Positions 22,072-33,540 of a stretch of 64,000 nucleotides of DNA are shown piece after piece (position 1 is the first letter of the stretch; every line of letters begins with the position of its first letter). Source of the stretch: Physcomitrium patens (lineage: Eukaryota; Streptophyta; Bryopsida; Funariales; Funariaceae). A program made the translations under genes and the position numbers. The DNA lies in contig NC_037270.1 of NCBI RefSeq assembly GCF_000002425.4, forward strand, positions 13,675,259 through 13,739,258. Reading direction: 5' to 3'. Under the pieces are notes generated by a model. That model was given only the letters and a program-made list of their open reading frames with translations. It had not been told where the DNA came from and did not search any database.

Positions 22072-24444
22072 TTACAGTGGTACCTCCCCAAAATCCTTAA
22101 ATCCTTCAACAATCTTTGGCAATGGTTTCTCCCTCAACCTATCTCGATTCCGTTCATGGTTAGGAGGTACTGTTAGAAATTGTACAGCTTTCCTCCCATC
22201 TTCGCTACGTACCCTTGCATAAGCAGAACCATCATCAAGTACCTTTGTTTCCATCCGTGTTGCCGTGATATAAGGTTGTCCTAAAATCAACGGATAAGAC
22301 GTTGTATCTTGAACGAAGAAATGTTGCTCCGTCGCAACATCCCCAATCCGAATTTTGACATCTGGACAAGCTCCATATAATTCGCCTCGTGTGTTATTAG
22401 CTGCTCGTATTGCCCATCCATGTTCCATATCAATTGGCCATTTTTGCTTCTTATAAAGATCTTTAGACATGAGATTTATTTCAGAACCAGGGTCCACCAA
22501 AGCAACTATTGGTTCTTCTATATCTCCTACCTTCACCAATACCTCAGTAGTTGCCCTTGCCCAATGCTTTCGAGTATAATGGCTCAAAGTTTCCATTTCC
22601 TTGTCACTAGAATCTTCGAAACATACTCGCTGATTATACCCATTCTTTTCATTTGTTGGTTGCTTGTAACCAATATCAACCTCTTCTTCATCTCTACATA
22701 TTCTTGCATCAATAGCATGACTCATTCCAGTTTCGCTCATTAATTGCCTCTTTCGCTTAATGCTGTCAATGATAACATCATGAAACTCCTTCTTTGCAAT
22801 TTCTAAGACTTCTTTCAATGTGAATTCCACCTTAGCATTTAATATACGTTCTTCCAACACCCCTTTCAAATTTGTTGCTGCTTCAATGTCAGAAAGTAGC
22901 TTATAAGCAATTGATTTGCCCTTATCTTTTGTCTCCGTTGTTTTTTCTCCCAATGATGCTGAGGTATCCTTTAGAGGCAATTCTTGTGAAGCTGCCTCCC
23001 GAGCCTTGTCTCCTCGAGTTTGCCTCTTAAAAGAATTTCCTTCTCTAGTATCATCAAAATTTCCTCGTCTTTTTTCTTCCATCAAAGCTTCATGTTGGCT
23101 CTTAGCAATATATGCATGAACTGAAAGAGACTCAACAGGATCCTCCCAACCTGTTCTTCCTCGTATTGTAGCTGCAGTTTTCAATAACGCTTCTCGAGGT
23201 AATTTCCCTTCTTGCATTGTAGAAACGGCAGAAGCCCAAAACTCACTAGTTTCCGTACTTCCACCAATTGCATCATCTATTCTAGTACCATAACTTGCAC
23301 TTTCTCGTACTACTGTTTCATGCTCTTTTAAGTAATCTTGAACCAATGCTCTCATTCCTCCTTTGCCAAAATTGGTTTGAAGAAGATCCTTCCTATCTTT
23401 CAATGCTATCTTCTCATCTTTCCAGCAAATAATTCCCTGCCGTATCATATTATTAAATTCATTGCAATCTTTTCTAGTGTGTGAAGCATCATCACACCAA
23501 ATGCATCTTTGTACATATCCTTGTTTTGAAACATTCTTCGAATTGTTTATAGAAGTATTCTCTTCAAGTCTTGCCAATTTGATTTGAAGATCTCGCATTC
23601 CTCGTATAATTTCTTCCATACCCATATCTGTTTTCTTTGACAAGGATGTCGAAGGTTGAACTGTAGGCATTGTCAGTGGTGTAGTACGTACTAGAGCCTT
23701 GGGTGCTTGTACTTGTTTCGGAATATTACTCCTATCCTTCCTCCTTTCTTTTTTTGTAAGCAACCCCACTGCATCTTCAACGTTCTTCCACTTTGTTGTC
23801 AATCCTTCATCTTCTTCTTTGTCTTCAAGAAGGGGTTCTAATTTCTCTTGCAATTCTCCATCAGCAGCTTGAAGAAATAGATCAACTTTGTTCGGCTCCA
23901 ATGACAATTTTTCTACCTTCGATAATTGAGAGTACTGCCTCTCAAATTCCCTCAGTAGCTCTGTTGCTTGCAAATTCTTATTGGGCCGTTCAATCCATCC
24001 CAGAAACAGCTTCTTAGTAACGCGATCAACATCTTCCAAGAAATATTCGTCTTTCAATGCATGTGAAAAATCCTCCCATGAATTCCCACAATGATCCGTA
24101 ATCGATGTAATGTGGTCCCTTATCTCCGGTATCGTGGCAAGTCCAAATAGTGCAACCATTTTCTTCTCAGAAACCCGATTTAATTCCATTTCACGAACAT
24201 AACATCTTAAATACCTTGAAATATTCCTCCTATCAAATTGATCAATTTTATTGACCACTGCTTGCAATGCTTTGGTTGCCAAAGCTTCCTTTCGATCATT
24301 GCTTTGCTGTTGCTGCATTGACTATGAGAAGGCTTGAAACAAACTAGCAATAGATGGATCCATGTGCATACCTTGTCCTTTAGAAGACTCCCCACCAGAA
24401 ACTCCTCCCAAAAATCCTTCAAAATTTTTATTTTCGTTTTCCAT
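22072..24444 (-). pseudogene. unit 1 gag-protease, one early stop
   Basis: The gag start is expected at 24444 (MENENK-like), but a TAG at 24322-24324 truncates it; from there the frame is open for 748 residues to 22072. Order: capsid-like region, coiled and charged middle, CCHC zinc knuckle (CIWCDDASHTRKDC, about 23490-23530), and an aspartic-protease domain with LVDPGSEINLMS (22460-22500) and LILGQPY. The protease motif is D-P-G here (22485-22493) where units 2 and 3 have D-H-G and most retroelements D-S/T-G. This copy, unlike units 2 and 3, lacks the stop between gag and protease. Confidence 0.85.
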
Positions 24445-24495
24445 AAAAATAAAGATAAAATCAACCGAAATCCAATACCTTCTACCTCAAGCTTT

Positions 24496-24511
24496 CACAT
24501 CGAGTTCACCA
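24496..24511 (-). other. primer-binding site of unit 1
   Basis: On the minus strand, 4 nt inside the 5' LTR, the sequence starts TGGTGAAC, as expected for a site pairing with the CCA end of a tRNA. Corresponding sites: 42344-42359 and 54668-54683. The three differ at two internal bases; the one at 54668-54683 (TGGTGAACCCGACGTG) may be nearest the ancestral form. I could not name the tRNA. Confidence 0.55.
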
Positions 24512-24515
24512 CTTA

Positions 24516-25929
24516 TGTCGTATTACCTGCTTTCCTGCTCGAGAACGAACCGGGCGTCTAGCTGTAGAAGGTAGTATGGAGATTCGCCGATAGTCAAGCA
24601 GTCTATCTGTTTTTGACTGCTGGAATATAAACGACTGCAACAATGTACCATAAATCTATACGGATGCTTTTCGACTGCTTGTCGAAGTCTTTTTTTTTTG
24701 TCCCAGCCGATAGGTCTCTAGACGTTATAGAGAACCCCGAACAACCCAAACTGTTAATCTTCAATACCCCTTTGTACTTACGATCTTGTATCCACTGACT
24801 GTCCTGTTAGATTAACCCAATAAATTTCATTCACTCCGCATACTCAATCCTATAGACACCCCTTTAATCCTTCAATCAGAGACGTAACTCGATTTTACAA
24901 AACAGTCAAGAGTATTCAAACCCACTTCATTTAAAAATCCCGATTCACCATTACAACAGTGACTTCAGCAGCGATTGCCTCAGTCGTCCCCAAAACTCTA
25001 CGAAGAAGAAAAATCCAAATTCTATGTCTTTCCTTCCCCGACCCGAAGCATGAAGCTCCTCTCTCTAATTCCCTTGATCTTCTAAAAACCTCCAATGAAA
25101 ACCGAACTAGTAACCTTGCAAAAGCTTGAAAAAACTCGCTCCCCCCGATTCCCCTCTTTAAAAAAAAAAAAAAAACCACACCCCTCCAAAACTATATCCC
25201 CCCTAACCTTATCCTCTGAATTTCTTCAATCTTCCGTCTTAGATCCGGAATTGGCTCCCACCTCAAGCTTGGATCCGAAATTGGCTCTCGCCGCCAAGCT
25301 TTCTCCTCCATTTTTACCTTTAAGAAATCCATTTACCGAAAACAACGTTCCCTGAGACGGCACAGAGAACAGGACAGCCTGAAACAGAATCGAACCCTGT
25401 AATCGGGACCACATTGAGTCGCCCGACCAATTCAGGTCCTATATTGGTAAAGATGCCCGTAGTAACCTGGATGTTCCCGTAATTGGGTCAAATTGGTCCT
25501 CGCGTCAGATTGGCTAAGACCCGTAGTAAGACCTGGATTTCCCGTAACTGGGTCAAATTGGTCCTCGCATCAGATTGGCTAAGACCCGTAGTAAGACCTG
25601 GATTTTCCGTAACTAGACTGCATTGGGTTGCCCCACCAATACAGGTCTCATATTGGGTAAGAGGACCCGGATTGGATTATCGAAATTGGATCCAATTGGC
25701 TCCTCGAACCCGTCGTGTGAATTGGTCCTTCTCTTCCTGCTGACTCCCGTTATTGGAATCGAACGGGGCATTTCAGTATGCCCCGGCTGACTGTAACGGA
25801 GTCACTGAACCTGACCACTCAATATTTGTACTGGAGTTGGTCGATGCTCCCAATATTCGAGGTAACTGAATATTAATAAAATTCTCCTTTCTTTTTATTT
25901 TCACTGTATACTCGTGTTACAAGACGACA
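24516..25929 (-). mobile_element. family-A LTR (right LTR of element Y)
   Basis: 1414 bp, ends TGTCG...ACGACA on the plus strand. It shares CTATCTG, CAATCAGAGAC, CTTCTAAAAACC and GAAAACAACG with the LTR at 47297-48705, and differs at these sites from the LTR at 17127 that bounds the same unit. It is followed by CCGT (25930-25933), matching CCGT at 47293-47296. Confidence 0.92.
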
Positions 25930-26800
25930 CCGTTAGTTCCAATCTTAGTACAGGCACCGTTCAAAAAATGAGGTATTGATTTTGTTGGTTCTATTGCACT
26001 AACGTCCAATCCTAGCCAGAAGCAGTATATTTTAGTCGCCACGGACTATGTAACCAAATGGGCAGAGGCTATTGCTACCCGCCATGATAATGCCAATACG
26101 ATGGTTACTTTTTAATATGAGAATATTATAACTCGATTTGGATGTCCAAAGGAATTGGTTAGCGATTGCAGCATTCATTTCCTCAATGCTACCATAGCAG
26201 CCTTGATGAACACATATGAGATTAAGCATCAAAAAACCACTCCATATCATCTGCGTGCTAATGGACAAACGGAAAAGACCAACTGAATTTTGTGCAAGGT
26301 CTTGACTAATATAATTTCGAGTATGGATACTGATTGGGAGACCAAACTCTTTGTAGCTTTGAAGGCATATTGCACCGCATATAAAGTAACTACCAACTCT
26401 ACTCTGTTTCAACTAGTTTACGATCAAGAGGTAATTTTATCCATCGAATTGGAGGTTCAAAGTTTACGGATTGCCTTAGAAGAATGACTCAGTGACAAAG
26501 AGTCATTACATTCTCGGTTGGTAAAATTGGAAGAATTGGAAGAATTGGATGAAATATGGGCTACAACTCTTTTCCACATGGAAGTAACTCAAAAACAGAG
26601 GAAGAGTTACTATGATAGTAAATTGCGTTCGAAGATTTTTATACCCAATGATTTGATATTACTGTATGATAGCTGGTTTAATCATTTTTTGAGAAAATTT
26701 TAAGTTCGCTGGCATGGGCTATATCGGGTGATTGAAGGTTTTTTCAATGGGTCTGTTTAATGAGAAGATTTCATGGACCATCGATTTAGTACTTGCATTA
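25930..26800 (+). pseudogene. element C: integrase core and C-terminus
   Basis: Plus-strand integrase sequence with WGIDFVG-type start (a stop replaces the Trp), the segment with DYVTKWAEA and LVSDCS, and PYHLRANGQTEKTN, the last catalytic motif. Further right, 26290-26703 carries the conserved YKVTTNSTLFQLVYDQE region and the C-terminal domain entry (DLILLYDSWF). Several stops. The sequence continues, at its left end, the integrase zinc-finger region that ends at 47296, across the Y insertion site. Confidence 0.85.
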
Positions 26801-27120
26801 ATAGAAATCGATTACAGTTATATAATACATAAAACTCGAGAGGAGTTTTCATTTTTTGGAGGGATGACTTCGAATGGACACAAGGTAGACCTAAGTATGG
26901 TATAAGTGCGTTAGGGTGTAGAGGCGGCTCAAAAGATAGTTAGTAATTATTAATGTGTCAGATGGGACACAGGTGAAAAACGGATAGTATGGGTTATATG
27001 TTGTCATTATCACCAAGTAGTAAAAAGAATAGGAGTGGAGCACCAGTTAGAGGTCATTCTGTATTGTCGTTCTTGGTTGTGTTTTTTTTGAAATTACTGT
27101 TTCTTATATTCCTTACATTT
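26801..27120 (+). other. element C, spacer between integrase and the 3' ORF
   Basis: No domain recognised. One short frame (26989-27195) has a strongly hydrophobic stretch (about residues 25-50) that could be a membrane segment, but the frame is short, has no visible homologue and overlaps the next one, so I do not call a gene. Confidence 0.35.
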
Positions 27121-27164
27121 TCAAGTGTAGTAGTTCCAATTAAGAGTTTGAGAGAGGAAGCATC

Positions 27165-30100
27165 ATGGCAATTGAAAGTACAAAGCGAGCTGTAGACAAA
27201 GAGGACAATGGACGAAATGTGAGAGCTAGACGCGCATTAAAACCACCTTATGTGATAATCGTTATCAATATAGAGCCGATGAAGTTAGAAATTTGTTGGA
27301 TGCCAAAAAGAATAAAAGACTTTTGGAATGCACAGTTGTTCCAATTTTTGCACCTGTCACATTGCTTACCATCAATTAATGTGTCATTAGTGGAAGAATA
27401 TATCGTGAACTACGACTTGAAGGATAGATCGAGTATGATACAAGGATGAATTATCAGGATTGATGGAACAATCCTAGAAAGATTGTTTCAAGATTGTTTC
27501 TTCCTATTAGAGAGATAGCGGTGTCGTGTTGTAACACGAGTATACAGTGAAAATAAAAAGAAAGGGGAATTTTATTAATATTCAGTTACCTCGAATATTG
27601 GGAGCATCAACCAATTCCAGTACAAATACTAAGTGGTCAGGTTCAGTCACTCCGTTACAGTCAGTCGAGGCATACTGAAATGCTCCATTCGATTCCAATA
27701 ACGGGAGTCAGCAAGAAGAGAAGGACCAATTCACACGACGGGTTCGAGGAGCCAATTGGATCCAATTTCGATAATCCAATCCGGGTCCTCTTATCCAATA
27801 TGAGACCTGAATTGGCCGGTCAAACCAATACAGTCTAATTACGAGAAATCCAGGTCTTACTACGGGTCTTAGCCAATCTGACGCGATGACCAATTTGACC
27901 CAATTACGGGAACATCGAGGTTAATACGGGCATCTTTCCCAATATGGGACCTGAATTGGTCGGGCGACTCAATGTGGTCCCGATTACGGGGGTTTGATTC
28001 TGTTTCAGGCTGTCCTGTTCTCTGTGCCGTTTCAGGGAACGTTGTTTTCGGTAAATGGATTTCTTAAAGGTAAAAACGGAGGAGAAAGCTTGACGGCGAG
28101 AGCCAATTTCGGATCCAAGCTTGAGGTGGGAGCCAATTTCGGATCTAAGACGGAAGATGGAAGAAATTCAGAGGATAAGGTTAGGGGGGAATCGGGGGGG
28201 GAGCGGAGTTTTCAAGCTTTTGCAAGGTTACCAATTCGGTTTTCATTGGAGGTTTTTTGAAGATCAAGGGAATTAGAGAGAGGAGCTTCATGCTTCGGGT
28301 CGGGGAAAGAAAGACATAGAATTTGGATTTTTCTTCTTCGTAGAGTTTTGGGAAGACTAAGGCAATGGCTGCTGAAGTCAGTGTTGTAATGGTGAATCGG
28401 GATTTTTAAATGAAGTGGGTTTGAATACTCTTGACTGTTTTGTAAAATCGAGTTACGTCTGTGATTGAAGGATTAAAGGAGTGTCTATAGGATTGGTAAT
28501 GCGGAGTGAATGAAATTTATTGGGTTAATCTAACAGGACAGTCAGTGGATACAAGATCGTAAGTACAAAGGGGTATTGAAGATTAACAGTTTGGGTTGTT
28601 CGGGGTTCTCTGTAACGTCTAGAGACCTATCGGCTGGGACAAAAAAAAAAGACTTCGACAAGCAGTCGAAGAGCATCCGTATAGATTTATGGTACATTGT
28701 TGCAGTCGTTTATATTCCAGCAGTCAAAAACTGATAGACTGCTTGACTATCGGCGAATCTCCATACTACCTTCTACAGCCAAACGCCCGGCGCGTTCTCG
28801 AGCAGGAAAGCACGTAATACGACAGCGGTAGGAGCTGATGATTCAAGTGACTTCAGTCCAACAAGATATTTCAAGGGAGGTATGTCGACCTTTGAGAAGA
28901 ACCAAGGTTGGCGGACTATTGAGGCAATTTCACCAGAACTCGTAGAATGGTTCCATTTTGTGGTGAGGCGGTTAAGATTGTACCGACACCCCACATATAT
29001 GTCCAAACGGTTATTGTATGCAGCGACAGGGATGCTTGAAGGTATAGTGTTCAATTGGGCCACTTACGTAGCCACTCGTATTCATGCGGAGATAGGAGCC
29101 AAGTGGAAATTGGAAAAATTCACTTATTTACTTTGTTCCAATTGTGTGTATGCTGTGATCATGCACACATTGTGTCAAATACTACCAATAGAGGAAAGTC
29201 CTATACTAGTATTAGTGCCTCCAGAGAGAGAACGAAATTCGTTGGCATAAAATGTCAATACAGTGGATGTAATAAATAAAATTGGGGAGTCAAGTCATTC
29301 AATGGCACAAGGGATTGTTCCAGTTATTGAATTAGAATGGGTTTCAATTTGTTTAGCAGTGGAAGAGGAAAATGAAACTCCAATTTCGATGGATATTAAT
29401 CAGTTAGCGTTTCCACAGGGTCGATTGTCCGAAGGAATACCTCTTAAGAATATTTTATTCAAGCACATTTCACAAATACATTATATGGTGTGAGTATTGG
29501 ATGTAGAAGGCAATAGCAAACAAGATTTAGAGGACAATAAGAAGGTGATATCAGAGCAAAATTGAAGAATTGAAGAGCAAGAACAGACGATAAAAGAAAT
29601 TGGAGAATCCAAGTTAGTATTGGAGCAGAAATGGGTTCACCAATATGACTCTTGGACAAAAGAAAAAGAACACATCTTACAGATTGTAGAAGGACAACGG
29701 GATGAATTCATTGAGAATTGCAAGTCATGGAATTTGGAACAAGAAAAACTCAAATACTAGTTGCAAGCAAAAGGAGACAAGGCAGAGTTATTGACAAAAG
29801 AGAAAGAGGCATTGAGTGACCGATCTGAATGCGAGACGGAGAATTTGAGGTTCAAAATCAAAGTTTTATAAGTTGAGGTGGCAAAATTGACGGAAGAGTT
29901 AACAGTGAGAACATAGTCACAAGTATCAATTTAAGATGTTCCAGAATGGATGAATTAGCAGCAGTATCAATTGAAACTTTGAGATGCCTAGATCTTGAAA
30001 CTAGAAGCTTAAGTCCATGTATTAGGTGACTATAATGAAGATCTATCAAACCAATTGAGGAAGGAGTCGATAGATGGATTGGAGAAGGAAGAAGTTTTGA

Positions 30101-30250
30101 ATTTAGAACTAGAATCGGTGGAACTTATATTCGTTAATGCAGCAAATGATCAATTTGGTGGGCCAGAGGAACTAGTAACTTTGTAGAGTGTTGTTAAATA
30201 GTTTCTAGATAGGAATCAATTGTGTGTTTGTGATGACGCTATACAGATAG
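27165..30250 (+). pseudogene. unidentified extra ORF of element C, split by a solo LTR
   Basis: A decayed plus-strand coding region lies downstream of C integrase. The first part (27165-27449, then on to 27517 after a stop) has FWNAQLFQF and YDLKDRSSMI-like residues; the second (28882-29250, 29263-29493) continues on the far side of the solo LTR. From 29500 to about 29930, after more stops, the translation is rich in E, K and Q with heptad-like spacing, suggesting a coiled coil. It sits between integrase and the LTR-like sequence at 30434, where some plant Ty3 elements carry an extra ORF. I do not recognise the protein. It could equally be an old host gene fragment or another gag. Confidence 0.45.
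27522..28824 (+). mobile_element. solo family-A LTR, opposite orientation
   Basis: 1303 bp, TGTCGTG...ACGACA, the reverse complement of the LTRs in units 1-3. It is flanked by the 4-bp duplication GCGG (27518-27521 and 28825-28828) and has no internal sequence attached, so it is the product of LTR-LTR recombination after an insertion into the C 3' ORF. It lacks the 66-bp internal duplication of the X and Y LTRs. Confidence 0.93.
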
Positions 30251-30433
30251 GAGTAGAGCTATGTAAAATAGATATTAGTTCATTTTTATAAGATATTGGT
30301 AAAATAGATTAAAAGTCCATAGAATAGTCAGTTCAGGAGGATGGATGGTTGATTTAGTTATTAAAAGTGGTTATTATAGGATTATAGTTAGGATCTAGAA
30401 ATCAATAGCAATTATATAGGAATTATAGAAGTT

Positions 30434-30990
30434 TGTTGGGGTGCCAGACTGCGATAATCATGAGCCGAGGTTAAGCTTGGTGCTACCTCTTTGTTCTCTT
30501 TGTTTTCTTTATTGTTGAAGAATAATAGATAGTTTTTTGATTATTGAGAAGTGAGTCTGTGGAATAAATCAGAGATTGATTTATTAGTTATTGATTATAT
30601 AATTGGAGTATTGAGTGATTGAATTATATGAGAAGTTATTGGAAGATTAATTATGGATGGAAGATTATGATTTTTATTTATTGAGAGTTGTGTGTGTTTT
30701 GGACAGAGAAAGTCTGTGATTACAGAAAATCTGTGGATCCAGATTGGTTGGAGTGAAGTTTGTTTTCTTGGTGTTGGATGGAATTTATGAGTTTTGAGCA
30801 GTCTTTTAAGAGTGCAAGGTTGCACACTGTTGTTATTAGTTGATGAAAGAGTATTGTTACTGGGAGGAAGCATTGTAGTGTTTCTTGATGTTTTAGTGGT
30901 TTGGAATACAGTTAATTGTGTGATTCTAACAAGTAAAGCTCATTTGCTTAGTCATTCTCAATGTTCGAATTTTTTTAAGAAATCTTAAAG
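30434..30990 (+). other. possible 3' LTR start of element C
   Basis: The segment around 30443-30530 (GCCAGACTG ... GAGCCGAGGTTAAGCTTGG) is homologous to the inverted sequence at 61135-61190 beside element E, which is from the same family. This suggests a common LTR or 3' untranslated segment. The right end cannot be placed; from about 30990 the sequence becomes AT-rich. Confidence 0.45.
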
Positions 30991-32394
30991 ACATTCAATA
31001 GAAATCTATATCAAATCTTAAAAGAATCTTTAAAAATTTCTAAAGAAATATTAGAATAATTAAAATATATCTTAAAAAAATCTCAATCAAGTCCTAATTT
31101 AATTTTATTTAAAATCCTAATTCTGTTCAATCAAATTCAAGGCCAAATCTTAAATCCTAAATCCTAAGCAAATCCTAAATCCTAAATCTTAAACTAAATC
31201 TTAAACTAAATCTTAAATCCTAAGAAAATCCTAAATACTAAATCTTAAGCAAATCCTAAATCTTAATTCAACTCTAAATCTTAATCAAATTCTAAATCCT
31301 AATCCTATCTTAATCCTAAACCAAATTTTAATCAAAATCTAATCAATTCAACTGAATCTAAGCAAAATTTAGAACTTCAATATCTATTGATTAAATCATT
31401 GAACTTACTTAAAATTTTACATACTTTTCAATAATTAGTTTATTGAAAAGTATACAAAATTTTAAGAGAATTGAACTTATTAATTAAAAGGAAAATATCA
31501 AAAATTGACTTGGGTGTTGATTGGCTTTCTTCTTCAACCTTGATGCTAGTCTTTTAGTACCAATATCTCCTCAAGCTATTCAATTATTTTTAAAATTCAT
31601 GTATGTGCAAAAAATCAAGTCATTTATCTTCATATATAAATTTCACTGTAGTCCAACTAGTAGATTGCTAAAGATCTTAAAAATCCTAATTATTACTTAA
31701 AGTCTAATTTTTGAGACCTCAACCTACTTGAAATTCAATAACCTTCAATTCAACCATTTGATCAAGTTCAAACTTATATCATATATTGCAAAAAATTATT
31801 CTTGTAAGTCCTTGAAATTTGAACTATAGATCTATTATCAAACTCAAAAAATTCTCCAAAACATAATATTCTTTTTATTTTACAAATTCCAAAGTCACCT
31901 AAAACAATTGTAGTTTTGCAAAGCTTTTACAAAGTCATTACATACTTAAATCAATTAAAATCAATGCCCAAAGAAACCCTATTAAGTCAGCTATCAAACT
32001 TTACTTTTTGATTTGTAGAAAACCTTGGAGTTATCATAAGTACTTGGTTTTGTGCCTTAAGATTTGAATTTCACCTAGATTGATAACTAGTCCTCTTTGG
32101 ATATCAAATTTTTCTTTTTTGAGTTAATTTTTGTTCAAATCAACTCCTAACTTTTTCTTGTACATGTGCATATCTTTTATTTTTCTAATCTACCTTATTT
32201 TGCCTTATTTATGGCCTTACAAAGTAAATAGAAGCTTACTTTGAAAAAAAATATTATTTACACCTTTAATTTTATTTTCTTTTGGATTATTTTTTATTTT
32301 TTAAAATAACATGCTATTATATTTGAAGTAAAATCTTCTATAATATAATAATTTCTTCACCTTTTTTACCTATTAGTTGTACTATATTATGACA
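30991..32394. other. AT-rich DNA with degenerate CTAAAT repeats
   Basis: No gene seen. The stretch 31130-31345 is dominated by variants of CCTAAAT and CTTAAA, listed separately. The right part (to 32394) is presumably the decayed LTR of element G, since a recognisable LTR end plus polypurine complement follows. Confidence 0.5.
31130..31345. repeat. degenerate CCTAAAT / CTTAAAC short-repeat block
   Basis: At least fifteen near-copies of a 7- to 8-base unit (AATCCTAA, AATCTTAA) follow each other with irregular spacing. It resembles the plant telomere unit CCCTAAA with one C missing, but the period wanders, so ordinary slippage in AT-rich DNA is the safer reading. Confidence 0.6.
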
Positions 32395-33000
32395 TCCATC
32401 TCTTTTGAACCCAGACATCCTTCGGCATGTGCCAATCATTCTTCAATATGTAGATACAAAACGCTCTTCATCTTAGTTAAATTCTTGATCTTTCATTTTT
32501 TCTTTTATTTCCATTCTAATATCTTATAGTAGTTTTTTCCTTCATTAAAACAAATTTCTTCACCTCTTTGTATAAACAACTTCATTTACTTACATGCTAT
32601 TCGTATCTTCAATTTTGTTCCATTGTTGTATACTTGTTTAACAATAAAAGGTCCAAACCATCTCTTTATAAAATTTTTTGTTGTATTAAGTTGATTTTCT
32701 AAGTTACTATCATAAATTAACATCCAATTACCATCTTCAATTGCTTTACATTGTAGTCAATTTTTTTATCAAATCTTTCTTTATTCTTTTTCTTTGCTTC
32801 TTTCAACCTCTCCATTGCAGCTTCAATATCATCACGTCTCCTCTCTAATTGTTGAATCTGTAATGCTATTTTCATTTTCTATTGAGATCAACCTTCCAAG
32901 GCAATATACTCCATGTAGGTACTACATCTTCTAATGGCATTATCAAATTTTTTCCATATAATAATTCATAAGGTATATTGTGAGTGTAAAATTCACCCTT
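32395..33000 (-). pseudogene. element G: remnant of a family-A-like integrase 3' end
   Basis: On the minus strand, the LTR end (TGACA at 32390-32394), a degraded polypurine tract (32395-32410) and about 550 bp of integrase C-terminal sequence line up with the same region of units 1-3 (for example GGTCCAAACCA at about 32650 and 18835). Stops are frequent and identity is much lower than among units 1-3. It ends near 33000, and the rest of the element is gone. Confidence 0.7.
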
Positions 33001-33334
33001 CTATCCAAATTACAAGATGGCCTCAATTAAGAGTTATTTGTAATGGATAGTGTGAAGTAGAAGATGCAATGAATGAGAAAAAAAGAAGAAAAAACACAAA
33101 CAAGTGAAAAGAATGTATATAAGCAAATACATACTCTAAAACTCAGTCATAGTTAGTTCACAAAGTTTTCATCTAATAAAAAATACAAAAAATAAAATAA
33201 AAAGTATATTTTTAGGAATTTAATTTTTAAGCTTTCCAATGATGTAAGAAACATGTAAATCCGAATTACTATGAATAAGTTATGAAGGTTTAAAAATACA
33301 AAGTAAATAAATAAAAGTTAAGTGAAAATATTTT

Positions 33335-33540
33335 ATCTTAAGGGTAACTTGCTTATAGGTCAAGGATTCGAGCCTCACCAAGGCTCACATGTAGTGTATA
33401 TTGGGTGTCTAAAGAAGCCTTGAGGCCTTAGTCAAATCTTCCTACCTATATCCAAGGTGCTACAACCCTTATGGGACTTGTACACTTTCTTTCCTACAAG
33501 GACTAGACTAGGTGCTGGTCCTCCTATTTTTTACTAGTAA
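33335..33540 (+). repeat. possible tRNA-derived SINE fragment
   Basis: GGATTCGAGCC at 33364-33374 resembles the internal B box of tRNA promoters (GGTTCGANNCC), and CTTAAGGGTAAC at 33337-33348 could be a degraded A box at about the right distance. Less AT-rich sequence continues to about 33540 and then stops. No poly-A tail or target duplication was identified. Confidence 0.3.

Noticed and set aside
22420-22743. Plus-strand frames in the gag-pol interiors (also 40268-40591, 52592-52915)
   Set aside because: They are opposite-strand shadows of the real minus-strand gag-protease reading.
26989-27195. Envelope-like membrane protein of element C
   Set aside because: Only one short hydrophobic frame, no homologue recognised, and it overlaps another frame; hydrophobic runs are common translations of T-rich DNA.
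31130-31345. True telomere or interstitial telomere array
   Set aside because: Units lack the third C, the period drifts, and no run of exact CCCTAAA units is present.
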